Origin: Hygrocybe punicea
Lineage: Eukaryota > Basidiomycota > Agaricomycetes > Agaricales > Hygrophoraceae
DNA: 64,000 nt
NCBI GenBank assembly: GCA_963556145.1
Contig: OY744473.1
Location: 620,001-684,000, forward strand
Direction: 5' to 3'
Every line of letters begins with the position of its first letter. Positions within the stretch are counted from its first letter, which is position 1. A program made the position numbers and the translations under genes. Of the stretch, positions 41,349 through 53,533 are shown in pieces. The notes below the pieces were generated by a model that was not told where the DNA came from, did no database searches, and saw only the letters and a list, made by a program, of their open reading frames with translations.

Positions 41349-44300
41349 TTAAGGCCCTGGGTCCAGTTTGGATGTCAACGCCTTGGGAGATGAAGACCTT
41401 GTTTGGCTTGGAGGAATCGAGATTAGGATATCGGGAGGAACGATATTGCTCCAATCTACATCCATTAATAAACCGCCTGGCTCCGCAGGGGTCGACGACT
41501 GATGGCGTGACGATGCATGCGTATTGGGACAGAATCCTAGGATATTGACATGATCAGATGTGAAATCTATATAAAGTGTGATGTACATACCCGGAGTCGG
41601 AGACTTCTTCGGAGGCTTCACTGGCTGGAGCGTTTCTGCAATAATGCCCGCTTGCTCCGATTCCAGATCCAGCTTCCTCCTCTTTGCTGTCTCGCCGTCC
41701 TCGTGATCGCCGCTGAGAGACTCCTGTATGGGTTCGGGAGGTCCATCGTTGTCGTGCATGATTATATCGTCATCAGAAATCATCAACCTGCCCCATTCTG
41801 GAAAGTCCAACTTTGTGGATTCCAGTGGCACATCATCCGCCTCGGAGGAGATGGGTGGTTTAACTTCCACTGTCAATTTTTCGGATACTGATTTCTTGGA
41901 TCCGCGCAATGGCCCAATTTCGACAGCGACTGCGATATGTCAGTGCATTATTCAGAGCAAAGTGAGTAACGTACGCATTTGAGCCTTGGATCGTTTCTTC
42001 TTTACTGGGGCTAAGTCCTCCTCCATCTTGATATCGTCTATACATAAATGTGTTGGATTATCGTTTTGATATTCAGAATTCAATAACTCACCCTCATCGT
42101 CATCCTCGGCTTTGGACTTCATTGTGCGTTCTGCCACGGTGAAGGGTTTGCATGTATGATGCTCACAGACAATGAAAGTACTTACTGGACTTGGGCTTGG
42201 GCTTGGGCTTGGGCTTCTTTTTGTCCTTCTCGGATGAATTGTCTGCGCCACCTGAATATTCAATACATCTATACACCGCTATGGTTGAAAATTTGTACAA
42301 ACCAGCAGCAGATGCCTTCTGTTTTTTGACCGATTTTGACTTGGCTTTTCCCTTCCCCTTGCCCTGGGGAACCGGCTCCTCTGTGCAAATGTATTATATC
42401 ATTAGCACAATCACACATGTAAATTCTAGATCACACCTTCATCATCGTCCGCCACATTGACATCGACGAGGATACTATGTCCTTTACACCAAGCAATAAC
42501 CTGACCGATGATTTTGAGCTTTGTGGCGTCCGGAAGCCCACCGAATGACCAATTTGCTGAGGTTCCGCTGTGCCATGCTGGCATGGATTCATCGTATTTT
42601 GCCCAATCTATGATGCCAGACATGAGAATTCGTTTGGCCAGAAATGCATATATATACTCACCTAGGTCCTCAGGCTTGATCTCGGTGTTCACGGTGCCAT
42701 GTTGAATCAAAGCTGATGGAGTAGTGTTGGGGAAGTTCGGTCTCAGACCGACCCAAACCCGGTTTAGACTGAACCGAAACCGCCGGTTTCGGTTTCGGTT
42801 TGGGAAATTTCGGCTGAGACCAAACCGTTCAGTCTCCGGTTTGGAGCTTTGGCCACAGGCCGAAACGGTTTCAAACTCAGTTTGAACCGCAAACCGACAG
42901 TACTTGGCTGACTTCAAAAGTCACCCAAATTCACCAACCCCCACCAACAACACCCCCAATGTATGCCAAATGAGGACGATGGAGCACCCGAGGTCGACAA
43001 AACGGGCGGCAGGGTACTCCCTGCCGCCCTCATATGTTTTTTATTTATATTTATTCGAACTTAACTGACGCATTAACACATTACAGGTTGACGCACACCA
43101 CCATCACCACCATCACCATCACCACCACCACGACAGCAATGACAGTGACTGCCACCATGACGGCCACAACCACGACAGCAGCGATCAACGCCGCACCGGA
43201 CACGCCAACACCTCCAACGCGCGCACACGCAAACGAACGTGAACGGGGTGGAGTGGCAGTTATCGAGCAGCGGGGGGTGGTGCATCCACCCCCGCTCCTG
43301 CGTGGTACGTATTTTTATTGATTTTTTCACTGATTTTATTTGTATATCACAGAATACCATCACCACCATGCAACACTACCACCATCACCACCACGCAACA
43401 CCAACACCACCGAGGGAGGCCAACGCGGGGTCAACCCGGCCGTCGTCGCGTGTACAACGCGTATGACACGTCCGGACACCCACGCGAAGACGCTCCTATG
43501 CCACCACCACCACGCGTCCGCCGAAAACAACCAAAGCGGCTGCAACCCGGCCGTCGTCGCGTGCACAACGCGTATGACGCGTGGGGCACCACCACCACCA
43601 TCACGCGTCCATCGAAAACGGTCAACCCACCACCGCGTGTACAACGCGTGTGACGCGTCAGGACACTCACGGAGAGGCCCGCGTGCGGCTCAATGCTGGC
43701 GCAGGGTGTGCCAGCACCCCAGCACCCCAATCCCACCTCGCAAGCAGGCTGGCCACGTCAATTGACGTGCGCAGCACTGTTGCAAGGTCAGAATGGTGCA
43801 GGGGGACTGGCCACTAGCCAAACGCGGTTCAGACCGCATTTGGACCGAAACTGAACTGATGCAAACCGTTTGCATCGGTTTCGGTCCGGTTTGGAGATTT
43901 TGGGGTAGAAACCGGACCATTCGGTTTCCGGTTTGGGCAAAAAGGCCCCAAACCGGACCAAACCGAACTTCCCCAACACTACAATGGAGAATGTTTCCCA
44001 ACATAAAATTCTTTCAGGAGCCAATCATCGAAGATGTTGCTTCGCCAGCCACGGGTAACCTCGTTGGCCCGTTTTGCGACCAGAACCTCTGCCCATATTT
44101 CGTCCATGATGGTGTCCGTATATTTGAGGTAGTCACGCAGTGTATCAGTTCCTTCCTTATCATTTTTGACGTAGTCCGGTGAGTAGTGGGGTGCTTTGTT
44201 GTATGCCACTGCCGCTGTCGCGTAGATGTACAAGTCCATCTGGTAAATCAATCAACGCAGCAGTTCCTCGTATCATTCGGGCATTTCGCGCCATAACTCG

Positions 44301-44530
44301 CCTCGTGCGGTGGCATTGTGAGGGTGAGTCTTCAGTACATAGAGATTACAAGAGAAGACGGGAACGGTGCTGGATTCCTTGTTGGGTGCTGGAATCTTGG
44401 GCAGGACCATGTACTGGATTTGGAAAATGCAATGCAGCTCCTGCAGCCTTTTGTGCGGCGCATCAGGCCAGTATTTGAAAGCCACGGGATTGACAGTGGG
44501 AGTCGAGGTTTTGACGACTGGCAAGGACAT
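41349..44530 (-). pseudogene. Uncharacterised arm gene, left copy (broken)
   Basis: Starts MSLPVVKTSTPTVNPVAFKY at 44530, matching the intact 5' part of the right copy (53534). Two CGA-to-TGA stops (44273-44275 and 44252-44254) lie where the right copy has Arg. E4 is inserted after FYVGKHSP, and the reading resumes as SALIQHGTVNTEIKPEDLGE. After introns the product has Lys-rich and acidic stretches, PPKKSPTPG and MDVDWSNIVPPDIL near the end. No domain recognised; the charged C-terminus with KRRK suggests a nuclear protein (inference). The left copy keeps the normal 3' order that the right copy has inverted. Confidence 0.6.
42722..43981. mobile_element. Non-autonomous TAGTG-end element nested in the left arm gene (E4)
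   Basis: Ends TAGTGTTGGGGAAGTTCGG and its mirror. The flanking 8 bp are TGATGGAG (42714-42721) and CAATGGAG (43982-43989). The undisturbed right-arm gene has CGATGGAG at this place (complement of CTCCATCG near 54080), so each duplication copy lost the CpG in a different direction. The interior has CCACCATCA triplets (43090-43640) and GTCAATTGAC near 43760. It encodes nothing credible. Confidence 0.88.
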
Positions 44531-44729
44531 GGTGGATGTAGTAGAATCTTCTTGGTGGGCGTCTGAGGGGAAAAACGAGGGGAACGGAAAACTTTGGAAG
44601 TCAGGGTCGATGCCCTAGCCTATGAAGCAACTGGCCAGGTCAGATGACCTGTCAACGACACATGTTCAGCATTGCATACATTGATCGGACACGTGGTGTA
44701 CAAATAACATATAACCAAACAGGGTTTAC

Positions 44730-45030
44730 TTGATTCTGAATCTCGCAAGGAAGCTGGCTACGATTTGTGCTGCCACATCTGTTCAGGATGAAACTGCCTC
44801 TCGATGCAGACGCAAACTCTCCTTTGGAAAATGGAAGGAAGTTCCTGTCAGTGCCATTGTGGATCCGCCAGCAAGCATCCAAATTGCATCGCATCCGGTA
44901 CCTGTCCTCTATCCAGCTGTATTGGATGGAAGGGCACAGAAAATTCCATGGGTGTTCAAAATGCTACTGAAGAGGAACTTGCGTTGTTGCCATTGACGGC
45001 GTCCAATACACCAGATCCCACTTCTGATGT
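44730..45030 (+). pseudogene. 5' fragment of the middle gene, mirrored in the left arm
   Basis: LARKLATICAATSVQDETAS and KEVPVSAIVDPPASIQIAS match the start of the minus-strand gene at 52343-52641, but in inverse orientation. The match ends at 45030, which marks the inner border of the left inverted repeat. The rest of the gene is missing here. Confidence 0.65.
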
Positions 45031-45420
45031 TATGAGTCCCTATAAGGGAATCGTTCTATACGGTGGATTCTCAAACTCAGGGTCACACTCTAATTTGCCA
45101 AGCCGTGGGAACAATTTTTTGAAACTGTGGGAACAATTTTGAAGCCCTGGGAATAATTATGAAACCGTGTGACTGGGCGGAGCTGACTGTGAGAAGTTGT
45201 TGTCCCAATCAGAAAGTACAATAAGGCAGCCGGATCACAGGCTCCAAATTGGGAATAAGTAATACTACAAATTAACATGAGTGGAAGGTGCTGAACATTG
45301 CTCTGTGACGGGTTCAACCAGTGTCCCAGCTGTATTCTGAGGAACTGCCAGTGTAATTGACAACCATACATCAAATGTGTCTACAAATACATATATTGTG
45401 CAATATGTATTAGAATTATT
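45031..45420. other. Non-coding stretch inside the 14.7-kb element
   Basis: Contains short imperfect repeats of GTGGGAACAATTTT / CTGGGAATAATT (45107-45160). No convincing frame. Confidence 0.4.
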
Positions 45421-45429
45421 TACAGGAGG

Positions 45430-46330
45430 AACATCGGACACTGGTCAGATACGGTGAACAGTGTTCAACAAGGTGTTCAACAAGTGTTCAAGCTTCAATC
45501 TGAAGCGTTACCATTGCATAAATAAAGGTATGTACATTATATGAGGTGTAGCTAGATTTAAAATGCACATTGAATTTATTAATGATGGACACGTCGAACA
45601 CTTGACGAACAGGCCGAACAGTGTTCAACCAGGTGTTCAACAAGTGGCCAAGCTTCAATCTGAAGCATTACAATGACATAAATAATGGTACATACTGTAT
45701 ATACATTATATGAGGTGTAGATATATTTACAATGCACATTGAGTTTATTAATGATGGACTAGTTGAACACTTGTCGAACAGGCCGAACAGTGTTCGACAA
45801 GCCACTCTACAAGTGTCCAAGCTTTAATTCGAAGCATTACAATGACATAAATAATGGTACGTACTTTATATACATCATATGAGGTGTAGATATATTTACA
45901 ATGCACATTGAGTTTATTAATGATGGACTTGTCGAACACTTGTCGAACAGGCCGAACAGTGTTCGACAAGCTGTTCGACAAGTGTTCCAGGCTTCATCTG
46001 AAGCATTACATTTGCATAAATAAAGTTACGTACATTATATAAGGTGTAGCTAGATTTACAATGCACATTGTATTATTAATGATACACTTGTTCAACACCT
46101 GTTGAACAGGCCGAAAAACCGTTCAACAGTGTTCAACAAAGTGTTCGACAAGTGTCTCGGTTTTAATCAGGGGTACTACCATTGCACAGCCAATGGTATG
46201 TGCAGTATATCGGATGTCTGGCAGTGGAAAGGCAAGATCTAAGTGCAGTATATCGGATGTTTTTGTGATGTAGCTACATGGGTCCAATATTGTTCAACAA
46301 AGTGTTCAGTAAATTTTCCATATGTAATCC
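45430..46330. repeat. ~169-bp tandem repeat carrying TGTTCGACAAG palindromes
   Basis: AATGATGGAC-type anchors at 45581, 45750, 45919 and 46078 give a ~169-base period. Each unit carries stacked copies of CTTGTCGAACA / TGTTCGACAAG around AGGCCGAACAGTGTTC. A second cluster of the same palindrome lies at 52915-53240, so the two clusters bracket the unique gene block of the element. Confidence 0.75.
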
Positions 46331-46702
46331 AAGTAACCCATTCTTACTACACAACAATATAAATTTTATATGATATGTGTGTACAATACATACATTTATC
46401 AATTAATTCTAGGTTTTTGAAAGGTACTGAGCAAATGTCCATGCATGTTAGGCCGGACCATTGAATGAGAAATACCATATCGGTTTGAATAGTTATATTC
46501 ACAGGAAAATGATGACGACTTTTTACGATTAAATGATACTCAGATATCCAGTCACTTTATGAAACTATTTGTGTTGTTATTTCACTTGTGAACGTATTGC
46601 AGAACATAATATTATATAAAATTGATGTTCACATGTAACTGTACAACGTAATTATAATAGATATTAATCGGCTTCATTCATCCTCAGGTTGGTCAAACGT
46701 CT

Positions 46703-47725
46703 TCAGGTTTCTATGACATCTTCACCATCGTCTGTCAACTGGACATAACCCACATTACGTTTGATATTAATCCTGGTCATAGTATTGAGAGCAGGATGAG
46801 GTGCCTTCGTTCGACCTATCGTCGCATTCTGGATGTACATTAGTTATTATTAATTGAATTATTAGATATGTCTGGTACCTCGGTAAACTCGCTGTTGACC
46901 AGTGCTAATGAGCGCAGATTGAGTATCATCTTAAATTTGTCGTTCTTGACTGAAACCGCCGATACCGTCATCTGGACTTCTACAATGTCACCAATCCTGA
47001 AGCAAGTTGGACTGGCAGGTACAAAGCTGTCATCTATATCATTATCAATGGTCAAACTATTGTTGTGCTGAGCACTCACCAATGCCAGCCTCCGTCTGAT
47101 GTTAACTTGAAATAAAGGACCTCATTATCCGTCCCATGGAAGTATCGAGTATTGCTCATGGATGACAGGATACCTTTGGGATCGACGTTGTGTTCGAATG
47201 GAATATGGTATGAAACATTGTCATGTCGGCGATCGGTGAAGTATCGGGTGCCAATAGATAATGCAGTGTATTCGATATAGGTGGATGACGTGAAGTCCAG
47301 CATTGCACGTTCTGGGAAAGTACGGGCCAGTTTCTGATGTAAGATGCGGAGGTTGTCAAGGTATGATTCGAACAGTGGTATGTTGAGACCTGCTATAAGG
47401 ATGCTCTGACGAAGAAATGGTGTTCGACGTTCGGGTGGTCTGGAAAATATATGTATATCAATTGTTTATGATTTATGTGATGGAACAATATACCTGCTGG
47501 TGATTGGTGGTAGGTCTTTGGCCACCAATATCGCCTGTAAGCTTAAGACAAGTTCTTCATGCTCGGTGGTATCAGTACTCGGCCGTGTAAGTTTCCAGCA
47601 ATTTGGTGAGTCATTATAAACTACATTGATATTCGAAATCTGCAAATGTAAAGAAACACAGCATACATCGTAAAATTTGAACATACATTTGTAGCATTGG
47701 CGAGTTGACTGTCATCATTGTCCAT
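46703..47725 (-). CDS. Uncharacterised multi-exon gene (RIGDIVEVQ family)
   Basis: Model built from splice signals. MDNDDSQLANATN (47725) is followed by an intron, then ISNINVVYNDSPNCWKLTRP and a second intron. PPERRTPFLRQS follows, with FPERAMLDFTSSTYIEYTAL, YFTDRRHDNVSYHIPFEHNV and LYFKLTSDGGWHW. A third intron precedes DDSFVPASPTCFRIGDIVEV and KMILNLRSLALVNSEF; after the last intron comes INIKRNVGYVQLTDDGED and TGA at 46703. About 300 residues, no stop in the model. I recall similar multi-copy, uncharacterised proteins in mushroom genomes. No catalytic motif is recognised. It points away from the gene at 48628. Confidence 0.6.
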
Positions 47726-48627
47726 CCGTGTCGATATGAGATTACTTAAATGTTCAGCTGTAAAGTAGAGTTGAATGTATGAATGCCTTCAGTGGTATAT
47801 GGACTGACATGCGCTTTTGAAATCGTAATAGGTGTCCATTTGCAAAGTGGAAGTGGGATTTATAATTCAAACGCAATTTTCGACTGTTTTATCATGAATC
47901 GTTTTCAATCGTCATCGAGATTATGGCAGTGCATCATGTTCATCCTCCATGAACTTGTGATGTCTGTACGGTGTTTGCATTCTTGTATTGCAGATCTTCT
48001 CAATAGATTCTTATTGTTTTTCTCCATTTTATAGGACAGGATATACATCGACAGCTATCGTAATGCTTGACCTCCTTATTGTACAGCATTAAAAGGAAAC
48101 CCCTATCCATTCAAAATGTTTGTTTCGATGCAAGTGTCAGTATAGTTGATCCGATGTTTGTATTTGTTTGGAAATGAGTATATATGTCACATAAATTTCC
48201 ATGTTCGATTTGGCGGTGTTATGATCTTATGATCAGCTCCATGTGGTGATAGCTGTTCTACATTCCCAAACCCTAATTAGATTTAGTGTTTGATTATTCT
48301 GCATACCAGTAATCCATATCCATGTTGTTGGATGATGCTGAGCATAACAGCTGGTCAATCATGGGTTCTACATCATGGGGAATGTCCCTGATTTTTTTTC
48401 ATTTTTATGGCGCTATGATCCGAATAGTTCTCCTTCAAACCATCAACAGATGTAGTTTTCATACCTGCCGGTGTGATCTCCATCAACGAGTTCTTTATTG
48501 TATTCGATCTGTCTCAGTGTACTTAAATAGCGATGAGAGCGCAATGGTATCGTCCACATCCGACCCTTCATTCATCTACGATATCTCGCACAGATTCATT
48601 TCTCGCCCTAAAGCTCTTATCTTTGCA
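47726..48627. promoter_or_regulatory. Divergent intergenic region
   Basis: About 900 bases between the minus-strand gene starting at 47725 and the plus-strand gene starting at 48628. No frame is supported (48322-48732 runs into the next gene but lacks character upstream of 48628). It probably holds promoters for both. Confidence 0.4.
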
Positions 48628-50647
48628 ATGGCCCCTAAGAAGTCTGTGAATGTGAAGACTCAGTCCAAAGCTCGATCAAGTGCCGTTTCGTATGTATATT
48701 TATTTTCATGTATTGCTGCTCATTCTGAATAAAGGTCATACTGTTGTTTCTAGGAAGGGTAAGAAGGTCACCACCACCAAGCCTGTCGATGATGAAGTGT
48801 ACGTGTTTATTCCAATATTCTGATTCATCCACCACGACTAAACTGCCAGTAGTATTGCCAACTCCGAAGACGAAGACGTTATTAGTGTTCATAGTGTCGC
48901 TAGCATTGCCAAACCTGTCTCGTCTATGAGGTGTGTCTCATGAATTGTATTTTCAGATACTATTGATTTACTTCAGTAATATAGGCGGTCCAGGAAGACC
49001 ACCAATAGAGCAAGGTTTGCAAGTTCAATTTATACTGTTCATGCCATCTAATATTCTTTATATTCAGCGGGAAAAGGCGGCATGCTTCAGAGGAAGACGA
49101 AGACAGGTCAGTAGCTCTAAATAATGTCTTTTATATTTGTGTATTATTTAATCGTTTTATATAGTAAATTCTCTTCTCCATTGAAGAAGACAAAGTCAAA
49201 CCAGCATCGATTACATGATAAGGATGATGACAGCAATGAAACATTCATGTGAGTTGGAAATTGATTAATTGGTCATATGTTAGACATGTCGTAGGCCTAT
49301 CGCAAAACTCGAATTCGGTTCTAAGAAATCAAATGCAGATAATGGTCTTCGGTATGATACTTCATATGATTCTTGTCCTTCATATATTAATAAATGATCA
49401 GCAACTCTGATACATCCATCAAAACCATGAAGGCGATTTCCTCCAAAGTCACAAAGACTACCTGTCTTCGTGATATCAGTGACGACAATGTTTCCAGTAG
49501 CGATGATGGAGCTGTGACATATGCACAAAACCAAATCACCAGGTACATTACATCTGTCTATTATTTTTTTAATTGATGTCCTTGCTTAGCATACGCTCTC
49601 CAAACACGGATGAGTCCGACATTGGTACAAGAGACCCTCAGTTGGTCAATACATATAAGGACTGTGTCAACATTAAGTAACTATTTGGTTTTATCTTCTT
49701 AAGCAATGCTTAATATTGAATAGGGCCGCGACCATGGTATCTTGGTCTAGTGCTATAGGGAATGGCAATCCTCAGTACAGCGATGTTATCAGCAACATTC
49801 GCAAGGTCAACCAAAAGTAAGCTGTCAGCTAGGACTTTATGGTTAAAGACAATTCACATCGCATAACAGTTTGCTGTTCTCCGCAGTGACCTTTGTTCGA
49901 TCTGGCAAGTACTCGAATCTTTCTCGTGACGATCTCACCAATATCTCTACTGGAGCATTTGGGCGTAGTTTCTTCCACTCCGTTGCTGGTGCCATCCCAA
50001 CGATCTTCACTTCTGTCATTCTAGTCGATTCATGCTTCCTTGATGAGCCAAAAGTTGGTGGGAACACGAAACCGATCAAAGTCATCCAAGGGGCTTTACT
50101 CTCAGGAGAATGGGAGCGGTATGTTGGCGCCATTGGAATGGTCACTGGTGAGGCGGAATTTCGTGCACAACTATATAAGGACTTTCTGTCCTTCTCGACG
50201 ACAGCGGCAAGTGGGATGGATGCATCTCCTAGCAGTGAGTATACATTCAATGCTCTGTTATCAATCCTTACTCATATTCAATAGAAGCTTCCTCTTCGAA
50301 ATTCGTGCAGTCTAGTCCTTTTACTCGACGTCCCGCTCCATCTTACCAAAAGACTGCGCTGTCATTCCATGACATTGGTTAGTTTTATTCTCTCTCACAC
50401 AATGTCCTTGGTTTCGTTTTTGATGCCTGTATTCATAGTCCCAATCTATGATGCCCGGAAAGTTAAAACGGACTTTACCGACACCCTCAAAATACTCCAG
50501 AAACTCCCCCACTTTCCAGGCGATGTTCCTGCAGAATCGTGCGTTGTGGTCGGCCACACGATCAATACCTTCAAACGCTCTGATGATTTGTTGAAGAGTA
50601 TTTCCCTAAATGTGCAGTGGGTGATGGTATTGGGCATCTCTCATTAA
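48628..50647 (+). CDS. Uncharacterised multi-exon gene, Lys/Ser-rich N-terminus
   Basis: Starts MAPKKSVNVKTQSKARSSAV. Many tiny exons follow, separated by ~50-base introns (KKVTTTKPVDDEV, SEDEDVISVHSVASIAKPVS, KFSSPLKKTKSNQHRLHDKD). These make a charged, probably disordered and nuclear N-terminus. The conserved part is FSAVTFVRSGKYSNLSRDDL to GEAEFRAQLYKDFLSFST (49870-50215). Next come TALSFHDI, VPIYDARKVKTDFTDTLKIL and SCVVVGHTINTFKRSDDLLK, ending ISLNVQWVMVLGISH at 50647. I recall related repeated proteins in mushroom genomes but know no function. No stop seen in the exons I could follow. Confidence 0.55.
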
Positions 50648-50862
50648 CTTGTCGTCTTGCTCGTCATGAAACTAGTGTGCCATGCAGCGTGGCCTATTGC
50701 CAATTCTCTTTATGTTGCCTTGAATTTGTAATGTACCTATCATTGAAATCAAAGCGTTTCGTGCCTCTCAGACATGAGATCCGATTTGTGACATTTAAAG
50801 TTGACTAATGTACAAGTGAAGTTCAAAAATATGAGTATGCATTTGTAATGTCTACAAGCCAT

Positions 50863-52641
50863 TTATAAAATACCGCCGAAAATTGTGTCTGCAAAAGATC
50901 CGATTGGTGCCCGAGCGGATTTCGCGCCTTGCTTCATGTTGGACCACAAGCTGCAGGTGTGATACCGTTCGATCTCGTTCACAAAGTAATTGACATTGTT
51001 GGTGTTTGAATCAACAATGAGCAAAATGTCCATGCGACAGAATACACTCATTGAAGGTTTCCCACCAATCAACGTCGACTCTATGGCATACAGCCCCTCG
51101 TAGGTGTCTCGTACGAAGCCGAAGAATTGCTGTCTTGCTTGATCTCGAATTGCAATGGAGCTGTGATCCGGATTGCAAACATCGGTCTTCATGAGCATTC
51201 CCTGTGCTTGGAACAATCTTGGAAAATGCCAAAAACTTGTGAACATGTAATGCGAGACAGAGGGCATCTGCCTACCTCAATTCCTCTAAAGTATAGAAGG
51301 TCGTCACAATATCCCACCTCCATGAGTTGCTCTCTTTGTTGTAATGCGTATGGACCGTGTAAATGTCCCTTCCACCTAACAAAAACACTCGCCATTCTCC
51401 GATCTTGGCCAGCGGCTCAACATAGGTTTGACCGAACCAACGTGAACCGGGGACCTCACAGTTCAGGCGCATATAGTCCCAATTCCGCCTTGGATCGCCC
51501 GGGAACAACACATGGTGACCGGTGTCACTATGCGTTCGCTTCAAAACAATGTTCGGTGGAAACGGTTCACCGTCCTTCAGCAGCCTTGATTGTGGTCACA
51601 TCGTGTGCGTCCTTGACAATGCGACATGGAGCAAGTTTTGCATCTGCATCCATTTCGAATGCACGGTGTTCATTTGTTTCGGTGGTGGCCACACCTGAAT
51701 CGTTCGACACAGCTGGTCAATTCCGGCCAAGAATGTCGACACATTTTCGACCGTTATACCATATTTATTACCACTATAGATGATATTCGAATTAACTGAA
51801 TTAAAAAAAAGGAAATTTGACAAAAATGTTTGACACGCTCACATATAGGACATTCCCATGTCCACACCACCAAATACGCAATCGGTGGCTTTGAACTTGT
51901 TCCATGTTATATTTGAGTGCGGTGATTTGAGCATGGCATGGGCGAACTCTGGCCAAAACATGTATTCAACATTGAAGCGGCGTATTGCACTGTTGGGCTC
52001 GTCACACCGCCAGTGGTGCATTCGCATAGCAACATAAACCTGGAATTGGAAAGTATTCTTTAGCGATAATTCTCCATACATTTTTAAAATATACAAACCC
52101 ATTCCTGCATGCAAACAAAATATCGCGTCTTGTGCGCCTTGAGATTGTGAATATAACCATCGAGGTGCGAGACGGTTTCGTACTCGTCTTGTGAAATCGT
52201 AACGTTGACGAATGCAAGATCATTGGTTGCAGCGGCTTTGCTTGTAATACAGGTGGTGGGATCAAGAACAAAGATTATGTGGAAAACGGGATCGGTCCTG
52301 ACGGACTGTGTAATCGTGCTCATGGCTGCATCCTCCATCTCCACATCGGAAGTGGGATCTGGTGTATTGGACGCCGTCGATGGCAACAACGCAAGTTCCT
52401 CTTCAGTAGCATTTCGAACACCTATGGAATTTTCTGCGCCCTTCCGTCCAATACAGCTGGATAGAGGACAGGTACCGGATGCGATGCAATTTGGATGCTT
52501 GCTTGCGGATCCACAATGGCGCTGACAGGAACTTCCTTCCCTTTTCCAGAGGATAGTTTGCGTCTGCATCGAGAGGCAGGTTCATCCTGGACAGATGTGG
52601 CGGCACACTTCGTAGCCAACTTCCTTGCGAGATTTGGGCAT
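50863..52641 (-). CDS. Uncharacterised multi-exon gene, possibly ATP-grasp-like
   Basis: The N-terminal region has ARKLATKCAATSVQDEPASR (~52615). Then come HIIFVLDPTTCITSKAAATN, VYVAMRMHHWRCDEPNSAIR and TDCVFGGVDMGMSYM. Further exons read WFGQTYVEPLAKIGEWRVFL and GGRDIYTVHTHYNKESNSWR, then GFVRDTYEGLYAIESTLIGG, FCRMDILLIVDSNTN and NYFVNEIERYHTCSLW. The order GEWRVF, a spaced Arg-x-Asp and a later VNE recalls the metal-binding end of ATP-grasp ligases. That is inference from pattern only, and no ATP-loop was identified. The frame changes near 52440, so an intron or a break lies there. The 5' 300 bases belong to the inverted repeat and recur at 44730-45030. Confidence 0.5.
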
Positions 52642-52659
52642 ATTGAAGGTCTAACAGAT

Positions 52660-53340
52660 CAGATTATGTTAGTTTGTAAATTCAACGGGGTTCAGAATGG
52701 TACTGTGATATACCGGTATGTGTTCTATAACTCGGGATGTGTTGTGAGATGGTGAGTGTGAAGGAGAAGAAGAGTTAATCAAGTTTGGATAATCTTTTTG
52801 ACTATCAATGATATCAGATTCGTGTCAGGTGACAACGGCAACAATGATGCTCCCCCGGTTGGATCGGCAAGGGGTTGGTTGTGCACCCATATTTGTCTTT
52901 AGAATGAATAACAATGTAACGACCTGCCGAACACGTGTCGAACAGGCTGAACACTGTTCGGCAAGTGTTCGGTTAGTCATATGCATCTTGATGCGTTAAT
53001 CAATGTCCGTATGGCTTGTCGAACTCTTGTCGAACAGTGTTCGGCCTGTTCGACAAGTGTTCGACAAGTCATTGCTACATTAATATATATTCCACTTGAT
53101 TTATTGACGTAGCATTGACTTGTCGAACACTTTTCGAACACTGTTCGGCCTGTTCGACGAGTGTTCGACAAGCGTTCGATAATCCATTGTCTATGTTAAT
53201 GACCATGCCATTATGTATATTAACATCAAGCATGTTCGATCTCTTCGACGTGTCACAAGTTAACAATATATATTTGTATAGCTACATGACAAATAGCGCT
53301 TATCGACATTTTAAGGATGTATTACGGCACAACTTCAGAA
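52660..53340. repeat. Extra segment in right inverted repeat with TGTTCGACAAG palindromes
   Basis: Relative to the left arm, about 690 bases are extra between AACCAAACAG and CTCGCAAGGAAG (on the complement). It contains stacked GTCGAACA/TGTTCGGC palindromes at 52928-52975, 53015-53075 and 53115-53180. These match those at 45430-46330. Confidence 0.6.
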
Positions 53341-53533
53341 TCTGTTTGGTTGTATGTTATTTGTACACCGCATGTCCGATCAATGTATACAATGCCGAAC
53401 ATGTGTCGTTGACAGGTCATCTGACCTGGCCAGTTGCTTCATAGGCTAGGGCATCGACCCTGACATCCAACGTTTTCCGTTCCCCTCGTTTTTTCCCTCA
53501 GACACCCACCACAAAGATTCTACTACAGCTACC

